A stretch of 64,000 bases of DNA from Muricauda sp. SCSIO 64092 (GTDB lineage: Bacteria > Bacteroidota > Bacteroidia > Flavobacteriales > Flavobacteriaceae): positions 5,594,501-5,658,500 of the forward strand of contig NZ_CP095413.1 of the NCBI RefSeq assembly GCF_023016285.1, read 5' to 3'. The position numbers were made by a program, and so were the translations under genes. Positions 7,665 to 15,366 of this stretch are shown piece by piece. A model generated the notes under the pieces. That model worked only from the letters and a program-made list of their open reading frames with translations, did not search any database and was not told the DNA's origin. The first letter of the stretch is position 1; each line of letters starts with the position of its first letter.

Positions 7665-8495
7665 ATGAAACTAGAGGACATTGCAGCTTTCAATCAATAT
7701 ACCGGAGCAAAACCTCCAAAGCATAAATCGATTGACATCGGTTCTTACCCCAAAGACTTTTTGTTGGCTTCCCCACCGGTGTACCCCAATTTTTACCGTA
7801 TTTCCATCAAATACGGTTTGGAAAATGAAAACGATAGGGGGTTCATGTACTTTTCAAGTCCCAATCAACCCATAACATGGGAAACAAAAACACCATGGAG
7901 AGGGTACTACATTCAACTTACGGAAGCTATTTTTTCCAATCATCAACATTTGGCCTATTCCTTCCTTACCTATGGATTGCATGAACCGCTTTATTTGGAG
8001 AAGGATGAGGAAACCATCATAACCCAATTGTTCCGGGGTGCGTTAAAGGAATATGAAAGGGAAACCTTTTCCCTGAATCTCCTTGTTGCCTATTGTAACC
8101 TTTTATTTGCCCATGTTTCAAGATTTTATGAGCGGCAATTTGGGGAAAGAAAGGAACAATACAATATGTTGATCAACAACTTCTTTAACCTCCTAAACTC
8201 GTACTATGACAACAATAATGTCCAAAACATCGTTCAACCTACGGTAACCTATTTTGCCAATAAACTGAACGTTACACCAAATTATTTGAGCGACTTAATA
8301 AAATTCCATACCGGCAAACCTGTTTTGGAACATATCCATTTACAAATCATAGATACTGCAAAACATCGTTTACAACGTAATGAACTGACCATTTCAGAGG
8401 TGACCTATGGATTAGGGTTTGAATATCCGAATTACTTTTCCCGCTTGTTTCGAAAAGCGACCGGAAAATCCCCCTCAAGCTTCCGAAATCAGTAA
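7665..8495 (+). CDS. AraC family transcriptional regulator
   Basis: A 276-residue regulator. The N-terminal half (about 1-160) is a cupin-like sensing domain of the kind common in Bacteroidota AraC proteins. The C-terminal 100 residues carry the two helix-turn-helix units: VTYFANKLNVTPNYLSDLIK (about 187-206) and TISEVTYGLGFEYPNYFSRL, followed by the family signature FRKATGKSPSSFR. Its ligand is unknown. The alpha/beta hydrolase gene starts 90 bp downstream on the same strand behind a 15-bp sequence shared with this gene's own upstream region, so it is a reasonable target. Confidence 0.92.
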   Translation: MKLEDIAAFNQYTGAKPPKHKSIDIGSYPKDFLLASPPVYPNFYRISIKYGLENENDRGFMYFSSPNQPITWETKTPWRGYYIQLTEAIFSNHQHLAYSFLTYGLHEPLYLEKDEETIITQLFRGALKEYERETFSLNLLVAYCNLLFAHVSRFYERQFGERKEQYNMLINNFFNLLNSYYDNNNVQNIVQPTVTYFANKLNVTPNYLSDLIKFHTGKPVLEHIHLQIIDTAKHRLQRNELTISEVTYGLGFEYPNYFSRLFRKATGKSPSSFRNQ

Positions 8496-8563
8496 TTTGT
8501 ATCCAAACACCCTTTATTTGTTTTCATGGCCATTGGCCTGTCCTATCGAAATTTACAGTAGTA

Positions 8564-8578
8564 ATTTCATTAAAAATC
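8564..8578. repeat. 15-bp repeat ATTTCATTAAAAATC (second copy)
   Basis: Identical to 7610-7624. It sits 7 bp before the alpha/beta hydrolase start codon, whereas the first copy is 40 bp before the AraC start. It could be a regulator site or part of a promoter. Confidence 0.45.
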
Positions 8579-8585
8579 CAGTCTC

Positions 8586-9605
8586 ATGGCATTTAGAAAA
8601 ACACTAGACTATACAACGGACAATACCCTGGAGGGAAGGATGGGAAAAGAGGCCTTTAGTAAAGCCTTGGAGCAACAAAAAAACATTTCGGAAAAAGAGT
8701 ACGCAACTATTAAATATTTGGCAGAGTTCGCTGTTCGGCCGATGTTCAGAACACCTGTCCACAAGACCCCCAGCGCCCATGGAATACATCAGTGGGAGGA
8801 CATCCATTTCCCCTCAAGCGATGGGACACCACTGGAAGGTTGGTACATTCCTTCAATACTGGGTGAATCGGACAAACTAATCATCATCAACCATCCAATG
8901 CCCATGAGCCGCTCGGGTTTTACAGGATACCTTGGCGAGCCCTTCTCAAGTGTGGACACCCTGGAAATTGATTTTGTTGCGCACATGAAACACTTGTCCG
9001 AAGCAGGATACAATATTTTGGCGTACGATTTAAGGAACCATGGCAATAGTGGCGCTGCAAATGGTGGAATTTGTGGTATTGGGCGTTACGAGTGGCGTGA
9101 TGTGGTAGGTGCACAAAACTATGTGAACAATCATCCCAAACTCAGTGGGATGAAGTGCGGATTGTACAATCGCTGTACCGGTGGAAACGCTGCCTATGAA
9201 GCCATGTATCGACAGCCCGGACTATTTGAGAATATCCTATGCTTTTTTGGGCCAATGACCGTGTCCATGACAGCTTTGATGACTTCGTTTGCAGGATTGA
9301 TGGGATTGCAAAAGTATATGGAACTCATGGACCTGGAGCAACTAAAATTAGGTGGGTTTACGAACGGTGAAATGCATCCCCAGAAGTACGCACATGCTGT
9401 TAAAGTGCCTTATTTTATGGCCGAAGTATTGGATGATGATTGGACGGACAATCCCCGTGATGCCCAAGAAATATTTGATAACATTAGCGCAACGGATAAG
9501 GAATTGTTCTGGATCGAAAACACAAACCGTAGATTCGACGGATACAATTATTTTGGGGTACATCCTGAAAAAATGATTGCCTTTTTTGACAAGTACATGA
9601 AATAA
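8586..9605 (+). CDS. Alpha/beta hydrolase with cysteine at the nucleophile position
   Basis: A 339-residue protein with an alpha/beta-hydrolase core. The oxyanion-loop strand is LIIINHPMPMSRSG (about residues 98-111), followed by ILAYDLRNHGNSG (about 144-156). The nucleophile elbow reads LYNRCTGGNA, putting Cys197 where Ser usually stands. Candidate acid and base are Asp283-285 (VLDDDW) and His326 (FGVHPEK), both at family positions. Cysteine nucleophiles are known in dienelactone hydrolases, but this protein is longer and has a helical N-terminal extension (1-65). The substrate is unknown. It follows the AraC gene and may be controlled by it. Confidence 0.82.
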   Translation: MAFRKTLDYTTDNTLEGRMGKEAFSKALEQQKNISEKEYATIKYLAEFAVRPMFRTPVHKTPSAHGIHQWEDIHFPSSDGTPLEGWYIPSILGESDKLIIINHPMPMSRSGFTGYLGEPFSSVDTLEIDFVAHMKHLSEAGYNILAYDLRNHGNSGAANGGICGIGRYEWRDVVGAQNYVNNHPKLSGMKCGLYNRCTGGNAAYEAMYRQPGLFENILCFFGPMTVSMTALMTSFAGLMGLQKYMELMDLEQLKLGGFTNGEMHPQKYAHAVKVPYFMAEVLDDDWTDNPRDAQEIFDNISATDKELFWIENTNRRFDGYNYFGVHPEKMIAFFDKYMK

Positions 9606-9633
9606 GACCTCCATTGACAAAACCTTAATAATG

Positions 9634-9649
9634 CAACACTTCAGTGTTG
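9634..9649. repeat. Hairpin CAACACT-TC-AGTGTTG
   Basis: A perfect 7-bp inverted repeat with a 2-base centre in the 137-bp gap after the hydrolase gene. No T-run follows it, so it is not a clear terminator. An operator is an alternative. Confidence 0.35.
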
Positions 9650-9742
9650 TGCATGGAAATATGGATGACAACGGGCTACGGGTTGCATCTTTATTCCACG
9701 CAACCAAACCACTCTTTTCATATCATTATAGAAAAACAGTGT

Positions 9743-10204
9743 ATGAAAGCCCTTTGCCCCACAAAGATTGCTCTATGTAGCGTTATGGTTGCCTTGTTTC
9801 TATCCGTTGGTTGCTCAAAAGATGATACTGAGGTTTCATATGATTTGGCGGGAAACTGGAAAGTAGCCTACTACATAGACGGTAGCGAGACCATAACCAA
9901 AACAGATGAAAATACTTGGCCCGATATCAATAACGGAGATGTTACCGCAAATTTTACGGAACCGGATGATGATGGGAAAGGAGCTATTTCCGGAATTACG
10001 GTCACCAATGCCTACCAGGGGAACTATACCCTTGGAGCAGAGGGAGAAATAACAATTGGACCAGTCGCCACCACATTTATCAATGAACCCGAATGGACGA
10101 ATTTGTTCCGTATCAGTGGAGCGCAAAATTACGAGATAAAGAACTCAAGGCTTTTTATCTACTACAATGACGGGCAAAATACAATTGTCCTTGAACGGAA
10201 TTAG
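9743..10204 (+). CDS. Small lipocalin-like lipoprotein of unknown function
   Basis: A 153-residue predicted lipoprotein. The signal peptide MKALCPTKIALCSVMVALFL ends in the lipobox SVGC (Cys24). The mature part begins with a D/E-rich spacer followed by LAGNWKVAYYIDG, the usual opening of the lipocalin-like beta-barrel lipoproteins of Bacteroidota, and continues in short strands to the end. No function can be given. The start at 9743 is chosen because it begins the signal peptide; the frame stays open upstream to 9644. Confidence 0.78.
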   Translation: MKALCPTKIALCSVMVALFLSVGCSKDDTEVSYDLAGNWKVAYYIDGSETITKTDENTWPDINNGDVTANFTEPDDDGKGAISGITVTNAYQGNYTLGAEGEITIGPVATTFINEPEWTNLFRISGAQNYEIKNSRLFIYYNDGQNTIVLERN

Positions 10205-10424
10205 CACTCCTTTTTTGCATTGACCAAAAAGGCATACCCCAAATGGTTTTCCTATTAATTGCTTTTCAAAATTCAAGGGAGGATTTGGTGCAATCAATTA
10301 TCTTTAACGTCAAGTGGGCATTTTCCTTTTGGCTCCCCTCCCCTCCCCTGTTAAGGGTCAGGGCTTTTGAAGGTAGGAACCACGGACATAACCGCTATCG
10401 CATGTTGAAATCAACAAACGAATA

Positions 10425-10847
10425 ATGAAAACCATTATTTGGAAATTACATCTAAAATCAAATCCCAGTATCGTTTTTGATTTATTGACCACTCCTGAAG
10501 GAAGGGCAAAATTCTGGTCCGAAGAAGCGACCGAAGAAAACGGTGTAATTCACTTCCTGTTTCCCAATGGCCAGACCTATCATAGTAAGATACTACGGCA
10601 TACACCCAATAAAGAATTTCATATCGTCTATTTTGATAGCTTGGTCAAATTCTCCCTAACCCCTTCTGAAGGTAACGGAACGGACCTGACCATGACCAAT
10701 GAAAACGTAATGGAACATGATTTTTCTGAAATAAGGGCCGGATGGGTCTCCGTGCTCATGAATCTTAAAGCAGTGGCGGATTTTCAGTGCGATTTAAGAA
10801 ATCATGATTCAAAAAGAACCTGGAATCAGGGATATGCCGATAATTAA
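10425..10847 (+). CDS. SRPBCC (AHA1/CalC-like) domain protein
   Basis: A 140-residue single SRPBCC domain: the first strand IIWKLHLKSNPSIVFDLLTT is followed by the conserved PEGRAKFWSEEA segment. Further strands end in a helix beginning GWVSVLMNLKAVADF (about residues 105-119), the AHA1-like order. The superfamily binds hydrophobic ligands or acts as co-chaperone; nothing points to a particular ligand. It is the last of the + strand accessory run. The 220-bp gap before it has no recognisable gene; a 60-codon frame there lacks any family resemblance. Confidence 0.82.
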   Translation: MKTIIWKLHLKSNPSIVFDLLTTPEGRAKFWSEEATEENGVIHFLFPNGQTYHSKILRHTPNKEFHIVYFDSLVKFSLTPSEGNGTDLTMTNENVMEHDFSEIRAGWVSVLMNLKAVADFQCDLRNHDSKRTWNQGYADN

Positions 10848-10950
10848 TAAAAAAACATGGTACCAGGGGATTTTTACAAAATGCTGGGCCTTCTGTTCAA
10901 CGCAAGGGAAGCTAAATGACAGCCGTCCAAAAAAACTAAGGAACAAAAGA

Positions 10951-11469
10951 TTAAAGTACTTCGCCCCTGGCCGGGTATCCAGATTTCACAATATAATCAA
11001 CCGCTTTTACAAAAGAAGCAAGATAAGGTCTTCCCCAGGGATTGCTGTTTATGGCCGCATAATAAACTTCGTTGTTGGCATCGATAAGGAAAAGCCCGGG
11101 CTCACTAAAAATATCGGGTTCACCCTCCTTTACCGCATTGCTGATATACAGGCCCCATTTTTTGGCAGTTTCCAAATCAAGCTTATAACCCAATCTTAAA
11201 TCCTTCAATGCCCAATCCTTTCTGGACAAACGCGCCCTTTTTTCGGAATCCATGCTAACCGCCACAACATTGACCCCACGTTCCTGAAAATCAGGGAGCA
11301 ATGCTTCCAGTTGCTGTAGGTATTTCTTGCATATGGGACAATGTAGTCCCCTGTAAAAAACGATTAGCGTAAAACTTTGGGGATTTTGTTCATTTAAATG
11401 CCATTGACTTCCATCCAACAATGGAAACTTCAAATCTGGCGCCTTATGTTTTGGTGTTGGTCTGTTCAT
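10951..11469 (-). CDS. Peroxiredoxin-like (AhpC/TSA) protein
   Basis: A 172-residue thioredoxin-fold peroxidase-like protein. The redox motif is FYRGLHCPICKKYL with Cys44 and Cys47, i.e. a CxxC in the peroxiredoxin-like (PRXL2/AhpC-TSA) subgroup rather than the classical PxxxTxxC. The downstream strands VNVVAVSMDSEKRA and EPGLFLIDANNEVYY complete the fold. It probably reduces peroxides or disulfides in the cytosol; no signal peptide is seen. It starts 6 bp after the mdaB-like gene on the same strand, so they form an operon facing an HxlR regulator, consistent with a redox-stress response. Confidence 0.88.
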   Translation of the reverse strand: MNRPTPKHKAPDLKFPLLDGSQWHLNEQNPQSFTLIVFYRGLHCPICKKYLQQLEALLPDFQERGVNVVAVSMDSEKRARLSRKDWALKDLRLGYKLDLETAKKWGLYISNAVKEGEPDIFSEPGLFLIDANNEVYYAAINSNPWGRPYLASFVKAVDYIVKSGYPARGEVL

Positions 11470-11475
11470 TGGGTG

Positions 11476-12063
11476 TTACTTTAAAAAATGGTTCTTCAAA
11501 TGGGTATTAAAACGAATAAAATCGTTTGCTATCTCCGGATTTTTCATTACACCGTAGGCCATGAATGTGGGCATCGGTTCAAAACCGAACCACTTAAAAT
11601 TTAAATGCATCGGGCGTAGCAATTCATCCTCGCTTAGACCGTCAAAGAACTTTTCATTTGGATTATTGAACGCTTCCTTTGGTGCATTGGCAGTAACGGA
11701 CATCATATACTTCCCGCTCAGCTTTCCGCCAAGGCCATAGTTCATTTTGGGGTTTTCCCTGGTCCTTCCATCACCTTCGGACATTTCACCCATCATGCCC
11801 ATGGAAAAAACCTCGTCAATATATTTTTTGAACGACCAACTCACTCCCATCCAGTTCAGTGGTGTTTGAAAGAAAATCAAATCGGCCCATTTAAATTTTT
11901 CAATTTCCTCATGGATAGTATACCTGTCTTCCATAGTGGTTTTCTTAATTTCAAATCCGTTATCGGCAAAGAAATGCTCCGCTTTTTCGGTTAAGCTGGC
12001 ATTCAGTTTACCTTCGGAAAAGGGATATTTTTGATGTCCGTTCAGTAGAAATACCTTTTTCAT
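11476..12063 (-). CDS. mdaB: NAD(P)H:quinone oxidoreductase, MdaB-like flavodoxin fold
   Basis: A 195-residue FMN/FAD-dependent NAD(P)H quinone reductase. Visible family features are LLNGHQKYPFSEGKLN (residues 5-20, the flavin phosphate loop), KWADLIFFQTPLNWMG (about 58-73), FKKYIDEVFSMG (about 78-89), DGRTRENPKMNYGLGGKLSG (about 97-116) and EPMPTFMAYGVMKNPEI, all shared with MdaB in order. Two-electron reduction of quinones protects against redox cycling. It is first in an operon with the peroxiredoxin-like gene and diverges from an HxlR gene 105 bp away, the classic arrangement for quinone- or aldehyde-sensing control. Confidence 0.9.
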   Translation of the reverse strand: MKKVFLLNGHQKYPFSEGKLNASLTEKAEHFFADNGFEIKKTTMEDRYTIHEEIEKFKWADLIFFQTPLNWMGVSWSFKKYIDEVFSMGMMGEMSEGDGRTRENPKMNYGLGGKLSGKYMMSVTANAPKEAFNNPNEKFFDGLSEDELLRPMHLNFKWFGFEPMPTFMAYGVMKNPEIANDFIRFNTHLKNHFLK

Positions 12064-12090
12064 TCCAGTGTCAAATCACATTTGTTTCAC

Positions 12091-12122
12091 AAAGAAACCT
12101 ATATTAGTTTATAAAAGAAACC
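12091..12122. promoter_or_regulatory. Direct repeat AAAGAAACC in the mdaB-hxlR divergon
   Basis: AAAGAAACC occurs at 12091-12099 and 12114-12122. Start-to-start spacing is 23 bp, about two helical turns, and each copy is followed by an A/T-rich ATATT or AATATT. It lies between the divergent mdaB and hxlR genes and is a plausible regulator site. Confidence 0.4.
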
Positions 12123-12140
12123 AATATTTGGATTCTTGGC

Positions 12141-12148
12141 TAAATTTG
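12141..12148 (+). promoter_or_regulatory. -7 promoter element TAAATTTG of hxlR
   Basis: Exact match to the Bacteroidota TAnnTTTG element, 20 bp before the HxlR start codon. No good -33 element is seen at the usual distance. Confidence 0.5.
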
Positions 12149-12168
12149 TGGTGACCAAAAAGTAACCA

Positions 12169-12543
12169 ATGGCACGAAAGTATATTGATAATCCTAATTC
12201 CTGCTCCCTGGTGCATACCATGAATATCATTGGCAATAAATGGAAACCCATAATTATCTACCTTTTATCAAACGGCTCCCTGCGTTTTGGACAGTTGAAT
12301 GCATTGATACCGGCAATTTCAAAAAAAGTACTGACAAACCAGCTTAAGGAATTGGAGGGTGATCAACTCCTCTTAAGACAGTCTTTCGCGGAGATTCCAC
12401 CACGCGTGGAATATTCCCTAACGGAAAAAGCCATTGGACTCCTACCAATTCTAAGGCGTCTTAGTGAATGGGCGGACCATACATACCCCGAAATAAAATT
12501 TGAAGAATGTAGGATAAAGGAAATTCAGCATAACCCTACCTAA
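12169..12543 (+). CDS. HxlR family transcriptional regulator (first)
   Basis: A 124-residue winged-helix regulator of the HxlR/DUF24 family. Family features: the N-terminal Cys13 in PNSCSLVHTMNIIGNKWKP, the helix-turn-helix LRFGQLNALIPAISKKVLTN (about residues 43-62), the wing with PPRVEYSLTEKA (about 82-93), and the hydrophobic C-terminal dimer helix. Several family members sense quinones, aldehydes or disulfide stress through this N-terminal cysteine. It diverges from the mdaB/peroxiredoxin-like operon, which is its likely target. Confidence 0.92.
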   Translation: MARKYIDNPNSCSLVHTMNIIGNKWKPIIIYLLSNGSLRFGQLNALIPAISKKVLTNQLKELEGDQLLLRQSFAEIPPRVEYSLTEKAIGLLPILRRLSEWADHTYPEIKFEECRIKEIQHNPT

Positions 12544-12663
12544 AGTAACCGCACTACTCGAAAAGTGGATTTTTGTTTTCAAAATCACTATTTTGGTTTC
12601 CAAAGCTTTTTGAATTAAAAATTCCCAATTCCAATCGTTTCCATCATACTATTCAACATACCA

Positions 12664-13749
12664 ATGCCACTTCGGGACTCTTTAAGGGCAAAGATTAGGA
12701 TAGGGCTACCGTATGTACTTTTTATCCTGGTGTATGGTTTTGCCAGTACACTATATGCCCAAAAATTTGTCCCCCAAGATGGCAAATGCCTTGTATTTGT
12801 TGGACAGGACTTGGCAGCAACAGGCGGTTTGGACACCTATGACCAAGGGTATTCCGATTACTTTGACATCCCTGCCGGAGTTACGGTGTATACCAACTTA
12901 TCGCCAGGAAGCGAATCTTATGGCCATTACAATAAAGGGCTTGATGGCATCAAAACAAAAGCAAATTGGGGAGCAGGGGATTCCTGGGCCAACCTTTATG
13001 TTGAAGATGCTACCTATACCAATAGTGCCATTGCCATAGGATTGTCCATGGTCAATCACGAAAAGAGAATTTCCAAGGGGGAACACGATGGCTTGATTCG
13101 GGAACTTGGTGTTTGGATCCAGTCCATAAAACGCCCTGTTTTCCTGAGAATTGGTTATGAATTTGATGGTTGGGAATGGAATCATTATAGAAGGAAACAC
13201 TATTTAAAAGCCTGGAAAAGAATACACTCCATTTTTGAAGCGTTAAAGGTGGATAATGTGGCATTTGTATGGCAATCCAAAGGCACAGGCTCCGATCAGG
13301 ATGTCCTGGAGGCATGGTATCCTGGAGATGATCTGGTGGATTGGTGTGCCTATTCTTATTTTGGACAGCCCGATGAAGAAATGATCGTATTTGCCCGTAG
13401 GCATCACAAACCCGTGTTTATTGCCGAAGCAACCCCAGTAAGGCAATCGGACAATTTGTACTTTGATACGGATTTAAAAAAAGAAAGACTGGAACAAACC
13501 ATTTGGCAAGAATGGTTTGTCCCTTTTTTTAGGACATTGGAGAAAAACAATGATGTGATCAAAGCCTTCAGCTATATAAATTCGGATTGGTCTTCCCAAC
13601 CCATGTGGATAACAAATCCCGTATTTCAAAAAGTTGATTCCAGAATTCAAGTCAGTGAATACATTTCACGGCAGTGGAGGGAAGAAATGAAAAAACCTCA
13701 ATACCTCCATGCAACCAAAGGGCTGTGGAACGGCCTGTCAAAGGACTGA
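12664..13749 (+). CDS. Glycoside hydrolase family 26-like secreted enzyme
   Basis: A 361-residue protein with an N-terminal signal peptide (hydrophobic 14-31, cleavage probably after YAQ near 33). The core looks like a GH26 (beta/alpha)8 barrel: PVFLRIGYEFDGWEWNHY places the candidate acid/base Glu166 after the R-x-G-Y strand, and VFIAEATPVR places the candidate nucleophile Glu255. Relatives act on beta-mannan or beta-1,3/1,4-linked glucans. The substrate is not determined, and no SusC/SusD pair or other polysaccharide genes lie nearby. It is isolated between two redox divergons. Confidence 0.8.
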   Translation: MPLRDSLRAKIRIGLPYVLFILVYGFASTLYAQKFVPQDGKCLVFVGQDLAATGGLDTYDQGYSDYFDIPAGVTVYTNLSPGSESYGHYNKGLDGIKTKANWGAGDSWANLYVEDATYTNSAIAIGLSMVNHEKRISKGEHDGLIRELGVWIQSIKRPVFLRIGYEFDGWEWNHYRRKHYLKAWKRIHSIFEALKVDNVAFVWQSKGTGSDQDVLEAWYPGDDLVDWCAYSYFGQPDEEMIVFARRHHKPVFIAEATPVRQSDNLYFDTDLKKERLEQTIWQEWFVPFFRTLEKNNDVIKAFSYINSDWSSQPMWITNPVFQKVDSRIQVSEYISRQWREEMKKPQYLHATKGLWNGLSKD

Positions 13750-13772
13750 ACCCATGGTATTTCCATACGCAA

Positions 13773-14402
13773 TTAGCGTTCCAAATAGGCCCAGGTAAAA
13801 TTTGGATGGTGTCCGTTGGCTCGAACCATTTTGACCCAAAGCAAGGTCATATGTTCCAAATGAAGGGATTGGGACAAGTCCCCAACATCCAATGTTTCAA
13901 ATCCCAAATCTGAATTTAGGGTACTTACCACAGCCTTGCTGTTTACATCATTCCCAGAAATAGGCATTACGGGTTTGACACCGTAATTGGGAAAAACAGG
14001 ATTCTCCAAATTCTCGAAACCATAAATGGTGTACGATTTAACCACTTTGGCATTGGAGGTCCATTCCTGAATTTTTTCCGCTCCTGAAACCTTACTTCCC
14101 AAACCATGGGAGATACCCGCTCCCACGGGATTGGTACAGTCCACCAAAATCTTGTCTCCAAAATCCAAGGGTTTTAATAGCGCTTCCGTACTATTAAATG
14201 GGATGGCCAAAAAGATTACGTCGGCTGTAGTTATGGCTTCTTGAATGGGAAATACCTGGAATGAAGGATTCCTTTCCTGTGCCCTTAGCACACTATTGCT
14301 GGTGACATCATCATGGGCTATGATGATGTCATGTCCACTTTGCTGAAAATTATTGGCCAATGCAAACCCTACCTTGCCAATACCTATAAATGCTAATTTC
14401 AT
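13773..14402 (-). CDS. NADPH-dependent F420-reductase-like NAD(P)-binding protein
   Basis: A 209-residue Rossmann protein. The dinucleotide-binding motif FIGIGKVGFALANNFQQSG (residues 5-23, GxGxxG) is followed by DVIFLAIPFNS (about 61-71) and DKILVDCTNPVG (about 83-94), the order of the F420 oxidoreductase/pyrroline-carboxylate-reductase-like family. The C-terminal half is helical. It probably uses NADP; the substrate is unknown. It begins 1 bp after the DJ-1/PfpI gene and is co-transcribed with it, opposite an HxlR gene. Confidence 0.85.
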   Translation of the reverse strand: MKLAFIGIGKVGFALANNFQQSGHDIIIAHDDVTSNSVLRAQERNPSFQVFPIQEAITTADVIFLAIPFNSTEALLKPLDFGDKILVDCTNPVGAGISHGLGSKVSGAEKIQEWTSNAKVVKSYTIYGFENLENPVFPNYGVKPVMPISGNDVNSKAVVSTLNSDLGFETLDVGDLSQSLHLEHMTLLWVKMVRANGHHPNFTWAYLER

Positions 14403-14403
14403 C

Positions 14404-15171
14404 TTACTTGGATAATTGTTGAACCACCATTCCTGCCACTGCTACTCCTGAATTTTGTTGCTGACCCGTTATGAGATTTCCGTCTGCAATCGCAAAGGAA
14501 CTAAAAGGTGTAGCTGTTTTAAAGTTTGTGTTCGGTAATTTTTTGGCTTCTTCTTCTATCCAATACGGCTGTATTTTCTGCCCAACGGCCTTATCCGCAT
14601 AGGCTTCTTCCGCATTTGCGAAACCCGTCCACGTTTTGTGTTCCACGATATGTTTTCCATTTGATTTTTTAGCGTCCAACAAAAGTGTGGTTGCATGACA
14701 TACAGCAGCACTGGGTTTACCCGATTCATAAAAATCGGCAAACAATTTTTCCAAATTGTGATTTCCCCTAAAGGTATACATGGGACCTTGTCCGCCGACC
14801 AAAAAAATGGCGTCATACCCATTTCTGCTTACGTCTGTAAGCTTTTTGGTGCTTTCCAACATTTGATTGAACCAATCCAACTGCATATAACCCAATGAGA
14901 TGACATCATGCGCAGCATATCCACTTTCATCAGTAGGATTGGAATAGCCGTCCATAACTATTTTCCCGCCTTCCGTTGAGGCCAATTCAATTTCATAACC
15001 CGCTTCTTGGAAAACGTACAAGGGGTGGGTCAATTCCGCAGCCCAAAACCCGATGGGCCAACCCGTTTGTTCAGAAACTGTTGGACTACTGACCACCATA
15101 AGGATTTTTCCTTTGTACGGCATACCGTGTGCATGCACGTAACTATTTTTTTCTTTTACAATTGATTCCAT
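14404..15171 (-). CDS. DJ-1/PfpI (class I glutamine amidotransferase-like) protein
   Basis: A 255-residue DJ-1/PfpI-superfamily protein resembling Hsp31-type glyoxalase/deglycase members. The nucleophile elbow is AAVCHATTLLL with Cys158 and the following His. The conserved glutamate region is FWAAELTHPLYVFQEAG (about 42-58, Glu46), and FLVGGQGPMYTF (about 123-134) provides the glycine loop. Such proteins detoxify methylglyoxal or act as holdases. A shorter start at the internal Met17 (MPYKGKILMVVSS) is possible. First gene of a two-gene operon diverging from an HxlR gene, pointing to control by reactive electrophiles. Confidence 0.9.
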   Translation of the reverse strand: MESIVKEKNSYVHAHGMPYKGKILMVVSSPTVSEQTGWPIGFWAAELTHPLYVFQEAGYEIELASTEGGKIVMDGYSNPTDESGYAAHDVISLGYMQLDWFNQMLESTKKLTDVSRNGYDAIFLVGGQGPMYTFRGNHNLEKLFADFYESGKPSAAVCHATTLLLDAKKSNGKHIVEHKTWTGFANAEEAYADKAVGQKIQPYWIEEEAKKLPNTNFKTATPFSSFAIADGNLITGQQQNSGVAVAGMVVQQLSK

Positions 15172-15290
15172 TATCGTTTTATTCTGGTTACTTCCTGATT
15201 AGGGATACCACATGGGATTTAATGCCCTAATGCAGTAAAAACTTAATTTCATGTTCTGCACTTTACAGTTGAATACAAATCTATTTTTAT

Positions 15291-15335
15291 TACTTACCTT
15301 TAGCAATATACTTACCAAATAGAATGGTACTTACT
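15291..15335. repeat. Three TACTTAC repeats in the DJ-1/hxlR divergon
   Basis: TACTTACC at 15291-15298 and 15309-15316, and TACTTACT at 15328-15335, spaced 18 and 19 bp. The third runs into a perfect palindrome. Together they look like a multi-site operator for the adjacent HxlR regulator. Confidence 0.5.
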
Positions 15336-15347
15336 TTTTGGAAAGTA
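15332..15347. promoter_or_regulatory. Palindromic HxlR operator candidate
   Basis: TACTTT-TTGG-AAAGTA is a perfect 6-bp inverted repeat with a 4-base centre, 19 bp before the HxlR start codon. TACT...AGTA arms are typical of operators bound by DUF24/HxlR regulators such as YodB. Confidence 0.55.
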
Positions 15348-15366
15348 TTAATAAAATCAATGGAAC

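Noticed and set aside
10243..10425. 60-codon open frame between the small lipoprotein and the SRPBCC gene
   Set aside because: No recognisable domain, poly-proline/leucine low-complexity stretch, runs up to the next start codon. Likely chance.
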